NCBI GenBank assembly: GCA_011390885.1 | Contig: JAABRO010000005.1 | Span: 57,018-121,017, forward strand | DNA: 64,000 nucleotides | Direction of reading: 5' to 3' | From: Gemmatimonas sp. | Lineage (GTDB): Bacteria > Gemmatimonadota > Gemmatimonadetes > Gemmatimonadales > Gemmatimonadaceae | Shown: positions 45,379 to 53,383 of the stretch, in pieces | Position numbering within the stretch: position 1 is the stretch's first letter | Layout of the letters: each line of letters begins with the position of its first letter | Notes under the pieces: generated by a model | What the model saw: only the letters and a program-made list of their open reading frames with translations | What the model was told of the DNA's origin: nothing | The model's database searches: none | Program-made: the position numbers and the translations under genes

Positions 45379-45410
45379 CAAACCTAGACCTCCCCTGGAA
45401 CACGGGCAAG
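45379..45410 (-). promoter_or_regulatory. Candidate Bacteroidota-type promoter of the second TonB receptor
   Basis: Read on the minus strand: CTTG (45410-45407), a 20-base spacer, then TAGGTTTG (45386-45379). This matches the TTTG / TAnnTTTG -33/-7 pattern of Bacteroidota housekeeping promoters. It would give a leader of about 70 bases before the ATG at 45301. Confidence 0.4.
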
Positions 45411-45496
45411 GAAACCGTGTAACCGGACGGTCACGCGCCGTGACCTGATCGTGGCGACGGCGTCAGCGGCGCGGCGACGGCGTTCCTTCGCGCGGC

Positions 45497-46885
45497 TCAG
45501 CCCTTCCGGCCAACCGTCATGTGGTAGACGGGAATGCCCGCCGCGATCACGCCGAGCACGGCCAGCGTGCCCCACCGCGCCCCCGGGTCCATGATCGCGT
45601 TCACGATCAGGAAGAGCGTGGCCGCGATGAAGAGCAGCGGCACCACAGGGAAGAAGGGCACCCGCACCGATGGGTCCCAGTCCGGCCGCCGGCGCAGCGG
45701 GAAGATCGCCGACACGCCCAGGATGTAGAACACGAGCGACGCGGTCACGAAGATGTCCGCCAGCTGCTCGAACGAGCGCAGCAGCACGAAGCCGATGCCG
45801 AGGGTGGCCGCGAGCAGGATGGCCACGTACGGCGTCTTGTAGGTGGGGTGCACCTTGGCCACCTGCGGGAAGAACAACTTGTCATCGGCCAGGGCGAAGA
45901 AGATGCGCGGCCCCGTCAGCATCGAGCCATTGATCGAACCGAAGGTGCTCACGAGCACCGTCAGCGACACGATGGTCACCCCCACGGGTCCAACCAGGCG
46001 CTCGGCCACGTCGGCGGCCACGAGTCGCGCCGTGCGGATCTCCTCCACCGGCAGCACCGAGAGGTACGCAAGGTTCGCCAGCAAGTAGATGGCGATCACC
46101 GCGAGGGTGCCGAAGATGATGCCACGCGGCAGGTTGCGCCGCGGATCCTTGACCTCGCCGCCCACCTTGGACAGGTCGGCCCAGCCGTCGAACGCCCACA
46201 GCACCGAGACGAGCGCGAGGCCGAACGCGCCCACCGAGAAGCTGCCGGGCGGCACTGCCGGCGTGAAGTGCCCGCCCGTCTTCGGCAGGCCGAGCGCGAA
46301 GGCGAGCAGGATGATCACCATCAAGCCACCATACTTGGCGATGGTGGTCACGTTCTGCACCAGCGAGCCGTAGCGCAGCCCCACGATGTTGATGGTGGCC
46401 ATGAGCGCGAGCGTCGCCGCCGCGAGGAAGCGCGCGTAGGTCGCGAACGGCTCCACCCCCGGGTCGAAGCCGAGTCCGCGCAGCGCGTACTCCGAGAAGG
46501 TGATGGAGATGGCACCGAGCGCGGCCGCGCGCACGAGCAGCAGCTCCGTCCACCCGAACAGGAAGGCCGGCAGCCGCCCCCACCCTTCCCGGATGTAGGC
46601 GTACATGCCGCCGGTCTTGGGCAGCGCGCCGGCCAGCTCCGCAAGCGTGAGCGCGCCACAGAGCGCGAACAGCCCGCCCACCGCCCAGACGATGAGCATG
46701 GGCGCGGGGCCGGGCAGCTTGTCGGCGATGCCGGCGGGCGAGCGGAAGATCCCCGAGCCGATCGTGGAGCCGACGAGCACGGCGATCGCCGAGAAGAGGC
46801 CGAGCTGGCGGGGGAGTTCGGTCGAGGCGGGGGCGCCCGAAGCGGACGCGCCGGACGATGCCGGCGAGGAGGCGGGAGAAGGCAT
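45497..46885 (-). CDS. APC-superfamily amino-acid permease (LAT/SteT-like)
   Basis: A 462-residue protein with 12 predicted membrane helices. The family start motif is intact (VGSTIGSGIFRSP), followed by GALTLAELAGALPKTGGMYA and a later FDGWADLSKVGGEV. These match the L-type amino-acid transporter group, including the serine/threonine exchanger SteT. It would exchange or import neutral amino acids across the inner membrane. A GTG two codons upstream (46891) is an alternative start. It stands alone and diverges from the COX2-like gene. Confidence 0.88.
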   Translation of the reverse strand: MPSPASSPASSGASASGAPASTELPRQLGLFSAIAVLVGSTIGSGIFRSPAGIADKLPGPAPMLIVWAVGGLFALCGALTLAELAGALPKTGGMYAYIREGWGRLPAFLFGWTELLLVRAAALGAISITFSEYALRGLGFDPGVEPFATYARFLAAATLALMATINIVGLRYGSLVQNVTTIAKYGGLMVIILLAFALGLPKTGGHFTPAVPPGSFSVGAFGLALVSVLWAFDGWADLSKVGGEVKDPRRNLPRGIIFGTLAVIAIYLLANLAYLSVLPVEEIRTARLVAADVAERLVGPVGVTIVSLTVLVSTFGSINGSMLTGPRIFFALADDKLFFPQVAKVHPTYKTPYVAILLAATLGIGFVLLRSFEQLADIFVTASLVFYILGVSAIFPLRRRPDWDPSVRVPFFPVVPLLFIAATLFLIVNAIMDPGARWGTLAVLGVIAAGIPVYHMTVGRKG

Positions 46886-46988
46886 AAGCACGCGAACCTA
46901 CTGCGCTTGCCGCAACTCCGCACGGGGGCGAAGTTTGAACCATTCCCGACAGACTTGTTCCCGAGGCGGCGCAGGGCGCCCTTTCGAT

Positions 46989-47279
46989 ATGCCATCAGTA
47001 GTCATCGACGGACTGTTCTGGGCCGCCGTCGGCGCGTGTGTGGTCGCGCAGTTCTTCATCCTGCGTGCCGTCTTCGCGCCCGAGGCGCCCGCGCCCGCCG
47101 GATCGCCGGCCGAGGCGGGTCGTGCGGCCGGTCGCCTGCGTCCCCCCTCGCGGCCGCTCGAGATCGCCTGGGCCGTGCTGCCCGCGATCGGCCTTGTCTT
47201 TCTCTTCGTGTGGGCGTGGCAAATTCGCCACCCGTCCGCGCTGCGGCCGGTGACCGTGCAGATGGAGGTGGCCCCGTGA
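46989..47279 (+). CDS. Small two-helix membrane protein resembling a cytochrome oxidase subunit II anchor
   Basis: A 96-residue protein starting at the ATG at 46989. It has two membrane helices (about 5-28 and 57-78) joined by a Pro/Ala/Arg-rich loop. The second helix (LEIAWAVLPAIGLVFLFVW) resembles the COX2 membrane-hairpin signature, but the protein ends before any copper-A domain, so it is only the anchor half. Its stop overlaps the ctaB start (GTGA), linking it to heme-copper oxidase assembly. It may be an oxidase accessory or a subunit remnant. Confidence 0.65.
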   Translation: MPSVVIDGLFWAAVGACVVAQFFILRAVFAPEAPAPAGSPAEAGRAAGRLRPPSRPLEIAWAVLPAIGLVFLFVWAWQIRHPSALRPVTVQMEVAP

Positions 47280-48193
47280 GCGGCGTGCCAGTAGGCGCCG
47301 CCGCCCCGCCCCGCCCCGCCCCGTCGCTCGGACGTGATCTCGTCGCGCTCACCAAGCCACGCATCATCTCGCTGCTGCTGGTGACCACCGCCGCGCCCAT
47401 GTACGCGGCCGGTTCGCCATCACTGTGGCTGGTGCTCGTGGTCATGCTCGGCGGCTACCTCATGGCCGGCGGCGCGAACGCGGTCAACATGTACCTGGAC
47501 CGCGACATCGACGACGTGATGGCGCGCACCCGCCTGCGGCCGATCCCCAGCGGACGCATGTCGCCGCAGCAGGTGCTCGCCTTCGGCGTGGCCTGCGCCG
47601 TGGCGGCCACCTGGATGCTGGCCTACTTCGTGAACGTGCTCACGGCGGCGCTCGCCCTGGCCGGCTTCTACTTCTACGTGTTCATCTACACGCGCTGGCT
47701 CAAGCGCTCCTCGCCGCAGAACATCGTGATCGGTGGCGCGGCCGGTGCGTTCCCGCCGCTCGTGGGGTGGGCCGCGGTGACCGGCTCCATCGACATCGTG
47801 GCGATCACGCTGTTCCTGATCGTGTTCTACTGGACACCGCCGCACTTCTGGGCGCTCGCGCTGCTCAAGCAGGTGGACTACGGCCGCGCCGGCGTGCCCA
47901 TGGCACCGCTGGTGTGGGGCGAGCGCGAGACCATGCACCAGATGCTCTGGTACACGGTCATCCTGCTGTGGCTCACCGTGCTCCCCTGGTGGGTGGGCGC
48001 CTTCGGCCTGCTCTATCTCGCGAGTGCGCTGGTGCTCGGCGGGCTGCTGCTGGGCGGCATCGTGCAGATGCTGCGCGCGGCCCGCGCCGGCGCGCCGTGG
48101 ACCGGGCCGGCCTGGTGGGTCTACAAGTACTCGCTGCTTTACCTCGCGCTGCTGTTCGTCGCGATGGGTGTGGATCGGGCACTGACGCGGTGA
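47276..48193 (+). CDS. ctaB: Protoheme IX farnesyltransferase (heme O synthase) CtaB
   Basis: A 305-residue UbiA-family protein from a GTG overlapping the previous stop. It transfers a farnesyl group to heme B to make heme O for terminal oxidases. The prenyl-diphosphate-binding motif (NAVNMYLDRDIDD, then ARTRLRPIPSG), the second loop (YTRWLKRSSPQNIVIGGAAG) and FYWTPPHFWALAL are present, with about nine membrane helices. The 5' end contains four tandem CCCCG units. It is co-translated with the ABC exporter downstream (GTGA). Confidence 0.95.
   Translation: MSGVPVGAAAPPRPAPSLGRDLVALTKPRIISLLLVTTAAPMYAAGSPSLWLVLVVMLGGYLMAGGANAVNMYLDRDIDDVMARTRLRPIPSGRMSPQQVLAFGVACAVAATWMLAYFVNVLTAALALAGFYFYVFIYTRWLKRSSPQNIVIGGAAGAFPPLVGWAAVTGSIDIVAITLFLIVFYWTPPHFWALALLKQVDYGRAGVPMAPLVWGERETMHQMLWYTVILLWLTVLPWWVGAFGLLYLASALVLGGLLLGGIVQMLRAARAGAPWTGPAWWVYKYSLLYLALLFVAMGVDRALTR
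47304..47323 (+). repeat. Four tandem CCCCG units in the ctaB 5' coding region
   Basis: CCCCG is repeated four times without interruption, about 28 bases after the start codon. The unit is not a multiple of three, so gain or loss of one copy would shift the ctaB frame. Confidence 0.7.
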
Positions 48194-49998
48194 GCGCGGG
48201 CGCACCGAGGCGCGAAGGCGCGAGCACGCGCGCACGCGGCCTGCCGTCCCCGAAGCCGCTGGGGCGCCTGCTGCCGCGCGTGGCGCCGTATCGCGGTCGC
48301 CTCGCGCTGGCGTTCGTGTTCCTCGTCGTGGCCGCCGTGGCGGGGCTCGTGTTCCCGCTCGTGATCGGCTACCTGCTCGACGCCGCCTTCGAACTCAAGG
48401 ATCGCGGTGCGCTCGACCGCATCGCGCTCGCGCTGCTCGGCATCTTCGGCGTGCAGGCGATCGCCAACTTCGCGCAGGTCTACCTGCTCACCTCCACCAC
48501 GGAGCGCGTGGTGGCCACGCTGCGCGAGGACACCTTCGCGCACCTGATCGGCCTGAGCCCGGCGTTCTTCACCGACCGGCGCACGGGCGAGCTCACGAGC
48601 CGCCTGTCGTCGGACCTCGCGCTGCTGCAGTCGCTGCTGGGCACGTGGATCTCGGAGCTCTCGCGCCAGCTGCTGTTCCTCGTGGGTGGCATCGTGATGC
48701 TCACCGTCACGAACCCGGGACTCACGCTCACCACGCTGGCCGTGGTGCCGATCGTGGTCGCGGCTGCGATCGTTTTCGGGCGCGCACTGCGGAAGGCGAC
48801 CACCGGCGTGCAGGACCGCATCGCCGACGCCATGGGCACCGCGGACGAAGCGTTCGCGTCGATTCGCACGGTACAGAGCTTCACGCGCGAACCCGTGGAG
48901 AAGGCACGTTTTCACACGCTGCTCGACGGCGTGGTGCAGGCGGCAGTGCACCGCGCCAAGCTGCGCGCCGGTTTCTTCGGCGTGGTGGGGTTCGTGGCCT
49001 TCGCGTCCGTCGTGGCCGTGCTCTGGCAGGGCGGCGCGCAGGTGCTGGCCGGCCGGCTCACCGCCGGTGCGCTCGTGTCGTTCCTCTTCTACGCACTCAC
49101 GGTGGCGGCGGCCGTGGGCGCCCTCGCCTCGCTCTTCGGCAACTTCCAGGAGGCCGTGGGGGCCACGCAGCGCGTGTTCGAACTGCTCGACACCGAGCCC
49201 ACCGTGCAGGACCCGCCGCGCCCGGCGGTGCTGCAGCGTCCGGTGCGCGGCGCGGTGTCGCTCGAGGACGTCACCTTCGCCTACAGCGACGACGCGGCGC
49301 CGGTGCTGCGCGGCGTGTCGCTCGCGATCGCGCCGGGCGAGGTCGTGGCGCTCGTGGGACGCTCGGGCGCGGGCAAGACCACGCTCGCCTCGCTCGTGCC
49401 CCGCTTCTGGGACGTGGACAGCGGCCGCATCACGCTCGACGGTCACGACCTGCGCGAGCTCGCGCTGCACGACCTGCGCGCCGCGATCGGCATCGTGCCG
49501 CAAGAGCCCACGCTGTTCAGCGGCACCGTGCGCGAGAACATCGCCTACGCGCAACCCGACGCGAGCGACGAGGCGATCGAGCGCGCCGCGCGCGCGGCGC
49601 ACGCGTGGGAGTTCGTCACGCGGCTGCCGGAGGGGCTCGCCACGCGCGTGGGCGAGCGCGGCGTGAAGCTGTCGGGTGGCCAGCGGCAGCGCATTGCGAT
49701 CGCGCGGGTGTTCCTCAAGAATCCCGCCATCGTCATTCTCGACGAAGCCACCTCGAGCCTCGACTCCGAGAGCGAGCATCTCGTGGAGGCCGCGCTGGGC
49801 GAGCTGCTGCAGGGACGCACCACGATCATCATCGCGCATCGCCTGAGCACCGTGCGACGCGCCGATCGCGTGATCGTGCTCGACCAGGGGCGCGTGATCG
49901 AGCAGGGCACGCACGAGACGCTGCTGTCGATCGACGGCCTGTACCGCTCGCTGCACCAGCGCCAGTTCGCCGGACTGCTCGAACTCGGCGCGGAGTAG
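48190..49998 (+). CDS. MsbA-like homodimeric ABC exporter
   Basis: A 602-residue half-transporter from a GTG overlapping the ctaB stop. Six membrane helices (about 38-325) precede the nucleotide-binding domain (about 355-595). Walker A (VGRSGAGKTT), Q-loop (IGIVPQEPTLFSG), signature (LSGGQRQR), Walker B (AIVILDEATSS) and H-loop (IIIAHRLSTVRRAD) are all present. The relatives are lipid A (MsbA) and multidrug exporters. Coupling to ctaB may be fortuitous; substrate is not evident from sequence. Confidence 0.92.
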   Translation: MSAGAPRREGASTRARGLPSPKPLGRLLPRVAPYRGRLALAFVFLVVAAVAGLVFPLVIGYLLDAAFELKDRGALDRIALALLGIFGVQAIANFAQVYLLTSTTERVVATLREDTFAHLIGLSPAFFTDRRTGELTSRLSSDLALLQSLLGTWISELSRQLLFLVGGIVMLTVTNPGLTLTTLAVVPIVVAAAIVFGRALRKATTGVQDRIADAMGTADEAFASIRTVQSFTREPVEKARFHTLLDGVVQAAVHRAKLRAGFFGVVGFVAFASVVAVLWQGGAQVLAGRLTAGALVSFLFYALTVAAAVGALASLFGNFQEAVGATQRVFELLDTEPTVQDPPRPAVLQRPVRGAVSLEDVTFAYSDDAAPVLRGVSLAIAPGEVVALVGRSGAGKTTLASLVPRFWDVDSGRITLDGHDLRELALHDLRAAIGIVPQEPTLFSGTVRENIAYAQPDASDEAIERAARAAHAWEFVTRLPEGLATRVGERGVKLSGGQRQRIAIARVFLKNPAIVILDEATSSLDSESEHLVEAALGELLQGRTTIIIAHRLSTVRRADRVIVLDQGRVIEQGTHETLLSIDGLYRSLHQRQFAGLLELGAE

Positions 49999-50002
49999 CG
50001 GC

Positions 50003-50893
50003 TCAGCGTCGCTCGGGGAGCACCACCGTCACGCGCGACTCGACGCCGCGCTCGACGATGACCGGCAGCGCCACGCTGCCAAGTCGCTCGTGCCATGTCA
50101 CCAGCACATAGCGGCCGGGCGGGACGCCCTCGAACTCGAATCGTCCGCTCCCATCGGTGAGGGCGACGAACGGGTGCGGAGCCACGGCGATCCAGCCGCG
50201 CACCCACGGGTGCCGGTCGTCGCGAATCTCCACGAGTCCCGGCCGCGCCGTGACCTCGGTCAGCGGCACCACCGCCCCGGCGTCACCGAGCGGCACGAGG
50301 GCGCGCGGCGCCGTCGGGGCCGCCGCGCGCGGTGCCGGCGTGGAATCCCCGGTGATCGGACGCGCGTGCTCGTGCTCCACGTCCACGAAGCGCAGCCGCG
50401 CATCGATCGCGTCGGCGCTGCGCACCAGCAGCGTGGCACCGAGCGGCGCGCGCGAAATGCGCGGTTCGATCGTGCAGTTGGCGAGCGACACCGACACGCG
50501 TCGCGCATCGCGGTCAGCCGGTCCATGCGTGACGCCCACGAGCCACACGATCGCATCGCCGAGCGCGTCGGCCGTGCCGACGAACGGCGCGTCCGGCACG
50601 GGACGGCAGGTTCGCGTGTCGTGCGTGGGGCGCACGAGCGTATCGGGCGGCAGCACCCCGCCATACGACACGGAACCACGCAGCCAGCCGCCTTTCGCCG
50701 ACGCCGCCGAATCGACCGTGTACGCCCCTTGGCCAGCGGCGGTGGCCAACGATTGCGACAGCGCCGTCGGCGGCGCCGAGAGCAGCGGGTCGGGTGCCGC
50801 CTCCGGCGCGTCGTCGGTGGCCTCGCCCCCGCACGCGACGAGCAGCAGACCCACCGCCAGCCAGCGGCGCCGTGCCTGCACAACGGCCTGCAC
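50003..50893 (-). CDS. Lipoprotein with a C-terminal carboxypeptidase-regulatory-like beta domain
   Basis: A 296-residue protein from a GTG that overlaps the M24 peptidase stop by one base (TAGTG). Its lipobox is LLLVAC (Cys21). After a Pro/Ala-rich stalk there is a beta-sandwich region containing NCTIEPRISRAPLGATL and RFVDVEHEHARP. The end (about 240-296) has HPWVRGWIAVAPHPFVALTD and GVPPGRYVLVTWHERLG. This pattern recurs in cupredoxin-associated and methylamine-utilisation-like periplasmic proteins. It is probably periplasmic; function unknown. Confidence 0.7.
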   Translation of the reverse strand: MQAVVQARRRWLAVGLLLVACGGEATDDAPEAAPDPLLSAPPTALSQSLATAAGQGAYTVDSAASAKGGWLRGSVSYGGVLPPDTLVRPTHDTRTCRPVPDAPFVGTADALGDAIVWLVGVTHGPADRDARRVSVSLANCTIEPRISRAPLGATLLVRSADAIDARLRFVDVEHEHARPITGDSTPAPRAAAPTAPRALVPLGDAGAVVPLTEVTARPGLVEIRDDRHPWVRGWIAVAPHPFVALTDGSGRFEFEGVPPGRYVLVTWHERLGSVALPVIVERGVESRVTVVLPERR

Positions 50894-52074
50894 TACAGCA
50901 CGAGCAGGTCGTGCTGGATCACGCCCGGCGTCACCAGCAGGCCCTCGTCGGTCACGAGCGCGTTCACTTCGCTGCGCACGCCGAGCTCGCCCGGCAGGTA
51001 GATGCCGGGCTCGATCGAGAACGCGACACCAGGCACGAGCAGGCGTTCGTCGCGCGACTCGAGGTTGTCGAGCTGCGGGCCGGAGCCGTGCAGTTCGCGC
51101 GCGTCGATGGAGTGCCCGGTGCGGTGCGTGAAGTACGGGCCGAAGCCGCGCGCCTCGATCACGGCACGCGCCGCATCATCGGCTTCCGCCCCGCGCACCG
51201 CGTCGCCCGCGCCGAGCCGCGCATGCAGCAGGGCCAGCGCCGCATCGCGCGCGTCACGCACTGCTTCCCACACCGTAAGCACACGGGCCGAGGGCGCACC
51301 GATGGACGCCATCCACGTCTGGTCGGCGTACACCCCACCGCCCACCTCACGCGCCCAGAGGTCGATGAGCAGCGTGTCCCCCTCGCGCACCAGACGCGGG
51401 TGCGCCGCACTTGGCTCGTAGTGCGGGTTGGCCGCGTTCTCGCTCGCGGCCACGTCGGGGCCATGGTCGGTCTCGAGGCCCGCGCGCGCGAACGCATCGA
51501 GGATGTAGCGCTGCAGTTCGTGCTCGGCGGCGGGCGCGTCGGTGCGCGCGCGTTCGCCGGCGATCGCGAACGCCTCGTGCGCGATGCGCCGGATGTGCTC
51601 GGCGGCGCGCTCGTGCGACGCGCGATGCGCCGGCGTCCACGTGGCGTACACGGCGCTCACGAGCTCGCCCGAGCTGACCACGGTGGCCCCGGTGGCGCGC
51701 ACCATCTCGAGCACGCCGGCCGGCACGCGATCGAGATACGGAATCGCGTCGCCCGGCGAGTACTCCATGGCCACCCGCTTGCCGGCCACGAGCGTCGCCA
51801 GCTCCGACTCGAGCGCGCGCCATCCGCTGTACACGACGCGCGGCCACTCCGCCGGCCACTGCGCCCACGGCCCGGGTTCGATGGCGTGCTGGATGCCGAC
51901 AGGCGTGCCGTCCCGCGGAATCCACGCGAACACGCGGCGCGAGACGAGGCCGCTGAAGCCGAGCAGTCCCGACGCGATGGCGTTCGTGCCGCGGAAGTCG
52001 TAGAGCAGCCAGCCGTCGAGGTCGAGGGCGGCGAGTTGGCGCTGCAGCGCCGGGAGCATGGCAGGGGTCAGCAT
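50893..52074 (-). CDS. M24-family metallopeptidase (Xaa-Pro aminopeptidase)
   Basis: A 393-residue cytosolic protein with GAGG seven bases before the ATG. A creatinase-like N-terminal domain (about 5-150) precedes the pita-bread catalytic domain. All five dinuclear-metal ligands are visible: Asp in LLIDLWA, Asp in VYADQTW, His in HRTGHSID, Glu in FSIEPGIY and Glu in RSEVNAL. It removes N-terminal residues ahead of proline. The gene is coupled to the lipoprotein gene downstream and follows a V4R-like gene by 19 bases. Confidence 0.9.
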   Translation of the reverse strand: MLTPAMLPALQRQLAALDLDGWLLYDFRGTNAIASGLLGFSGLVSRRVFAWIPRDGTPVGIQHAIEPGPWAQWPAEWPRVVYSGWRALESELATLVAGKRVAMEYSPGDAIPYLDRVPAGVLEMVRATGATVVSSGELVSAVYATWTPAHRASHERAAEHIRRIAHEAFAIAGERARTDAPAAEHELQRYILDAFARAGLETDHGPDVAASENAANPHYEPSAAHPRLVREGDTLLIDLWAREVGGGVYADQTWMASIGAPSARVLTVWEAVRDARDAALALLHARLGAGDAVRGAEADDAARAVIEARGFGPYFTHRTGHSIDARELHGSGPQLDNLESRDERLLVPGVAFSIEPGIYLPGELGVRSEVNALVTDEGLLVTPGVIQHDLLVL

Positions 52075-52093
52075 GCACGAACCTCGCGAGGGA

Positions 52094-52768
52094 TCAGCGA
52101 CGCCAGTCGGTGCGCCACTGGCAGGTGCGGTCGCCGCGACTCAGGCAGCTGACCGCCTGGATGGCGTGGTCGACGCCGGTGAAGCCGAAGAGCAGCTCGC
52201 GCAGCGCGGCTTCCTGGAACCCGCAGCCCGCGCCCTCGGGGGCGGCATCGGCGGTGACGGGATTGGGGATCTCGAGCAGGAGCGTGCTCCCCTGCCGCTC
52301 GAGCGCGCCGCCGAGGAACCGCCGGCAGAGCGCGCGCAGTTGGCGGAGCGCGAGTGGCCGTCCCACCGGCCCCGGCAGCGAGCGCGCGGCACGACGGGTG
52401 GTGGCCGACACCGTCTCGAGCGCGGCGCGGGCCACGCGACGGCCCGCATCACGAAAGACCAGGTCGGCGTCCGGGCGGCGTCCCACCAGCCGCGCCAGCG
52501 CGAGCACCTCGTCGAAGGGCACGCGCTGCTGCCGCCGTACCGCTTCGCCATACCGCTTGATCTGCATGTACACCGTGTCGCTCAGGCCGAAGCGCTTGTT
52601 GCGCAGTTCGTGCACGAGCTCGATGTCGAGGTCGGCGGCGGGCAGGTCGAGAGCGCGGACCGCCTCGAGCAGCGAAAGCGGCACGACCGCCTCGAGGGGC
52701 GCGCCCGTGAGCGGGAGCAGCGTCACGCCGGTGGGCGGCGTGAGTCTGGGCGAGATGTCCGGGTACAT
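52094..52768 (-). CDS. Conserved hypothetical protein with a V4R-like C-terminus
   Basis: A 224-residue protein; the ATG at 52768 is preferred over the GTG at 52777, because the GGGCGA would sit too close to the latter. The N-terminal part (about 20-130) is helical (YMQIKRYGEAVRRQQRVPFD). The C-terminal half is alpha/beta and ends VSCLSRGDRTCQWRTDW, resembling the closing motif of V4R (4-vinyl reductase) sensor domains, which bind small hydrophobic molecules or metal. The match rests on one motif, so the family call is tentative. Confidence 0.5.
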   Translation of the reverse strand: MYPDISPRLTPPTGVTLLPLTGAPLEAVVPLSLLEAVRALDLPAADLDIELVHELRNKRFGLSDTVYMQIKRYGEAVRRQQRVPFDEVLALARLVGRRPDADLVFRDAGRRVARAALETVSATTRRAARSLPGPVGRPLALRQLRALCRRFLGGALERQGSTLLLEIPNPVTADAAPEGAGCGFQEAALRELLFGFTGVDHAIQAVSCLSRGDRTCQWRTDWRR

Positions 52769-52777
52769 GTGTGTCAC

Positions 52778-52974
52778 TCGCCCAAGCTAGCGGGTCCGCC
52801 CGACACGGTACAGCACGCGGATTCGTCACGGCCCGGTCCGGACTGGAACCTGCCGCGGGCCCGATCGTTGAGTTTATGTAGGCAGCAGGGATGCTCGTCC
52901 GCGCACGTCATGGCGCGTCGGTCATCCGGCAGGTATCGCACCGCTGCCTCGGATCGTCTCCTCCCGGAACTGCC
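52778..52974. promoter_or_regulatory. Divergent intergenic region upstream of the anti-sigma gene
   Basis: 197 bases between the V4R-like gene (leftward) and the zinc-finger gene (rightward). The TTGAGTTTATGTAGG at about 52867-52881 is AT-richer than the surroundings and may hold a promoter for the rightward gene. No defined elements are claimed. Confidence 0.3.
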
Positions 52975-53331
52975 ATGACCACAGCCGCCAAGCGCCCACT
53001 CACTCCGTCGTCTGCCAGCGACCCGTCGGCCGAGTGCGCCCGCGCGCGCCTCCGGTTGCAGGAGTTCGTCGATGGTGAGGTGGACGAGTGTGCCGCCGCC
53101 GAGGTGCTCGCCCACGTGAGTCAGTGCGAGGCGTGTGGCTACGCGGAGGCCGCGCTGCGCCACCTGATCGAGGCGGTGCAGCGGTCGCAGTTGCCCGTGC
53201 TGGCGTCGCGCCGGCTGCGGCTGCGCATCACCCAGCATTTCGCCGACGCCGATGCGCGCGAGTGGATGGCAGCCTCGCCGGCGAGCTCCGCAGGCGACGT
53301 CGCCACCGAGTCGCCCGGCTCACCGACGTAA
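52975..53331 (+). CDS. Anti-sigma factor-like zinc-finger protein
   Basis: A 118-residue protein from the ATG at 52975. The H-x3-C-x2-C motif (HVSQCEAC: His47, Cys51, Cys54), with upstream LRLQEFVDGEVDECAAAEVLAH, is the ZAS zinc-binding anti-sigma fold that holds ECF sigma factors. There is no membrane helix, so it would be a soluble, redox-type anti-sigma. No sigma factor gene is next to it, which is unusual. The frame is open 28 codons further upstream. Confidence 0.75.
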   Translation: MTTAAKRPLTPSSASDPSAECARARLRLQEFVDGEVDECAAAEVLAHVSQCEACGYAEAALRHLIEAVQRSQLPVLASRRLRLRITQHFADADAREWMAASPASSAGDVATESPGSPT

Positions 53332-53383
53332 TCGGTCGGCCGCCGCGCCTTCGCCCGGCCCTCTGCCGATCGGCGCGGTCTCC

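Noticed and set aside
45521..47275. Long upstream extension of the ctaB frame, giving an apparent 890-residue protein
   Set aside because: The extension runs antisense to the amino-acid permease and is low-complexity; the GTG at 47276 overlaps the previous stop and begins the family sequence.
47425..48189. Upstream extension of the ABC exporter frame through ctaB
   Set aside because: It overlaps ctaB in another frame with Arg/Ala-rich sequence; the GTG at 48190 is coupled to the ctaB stop.
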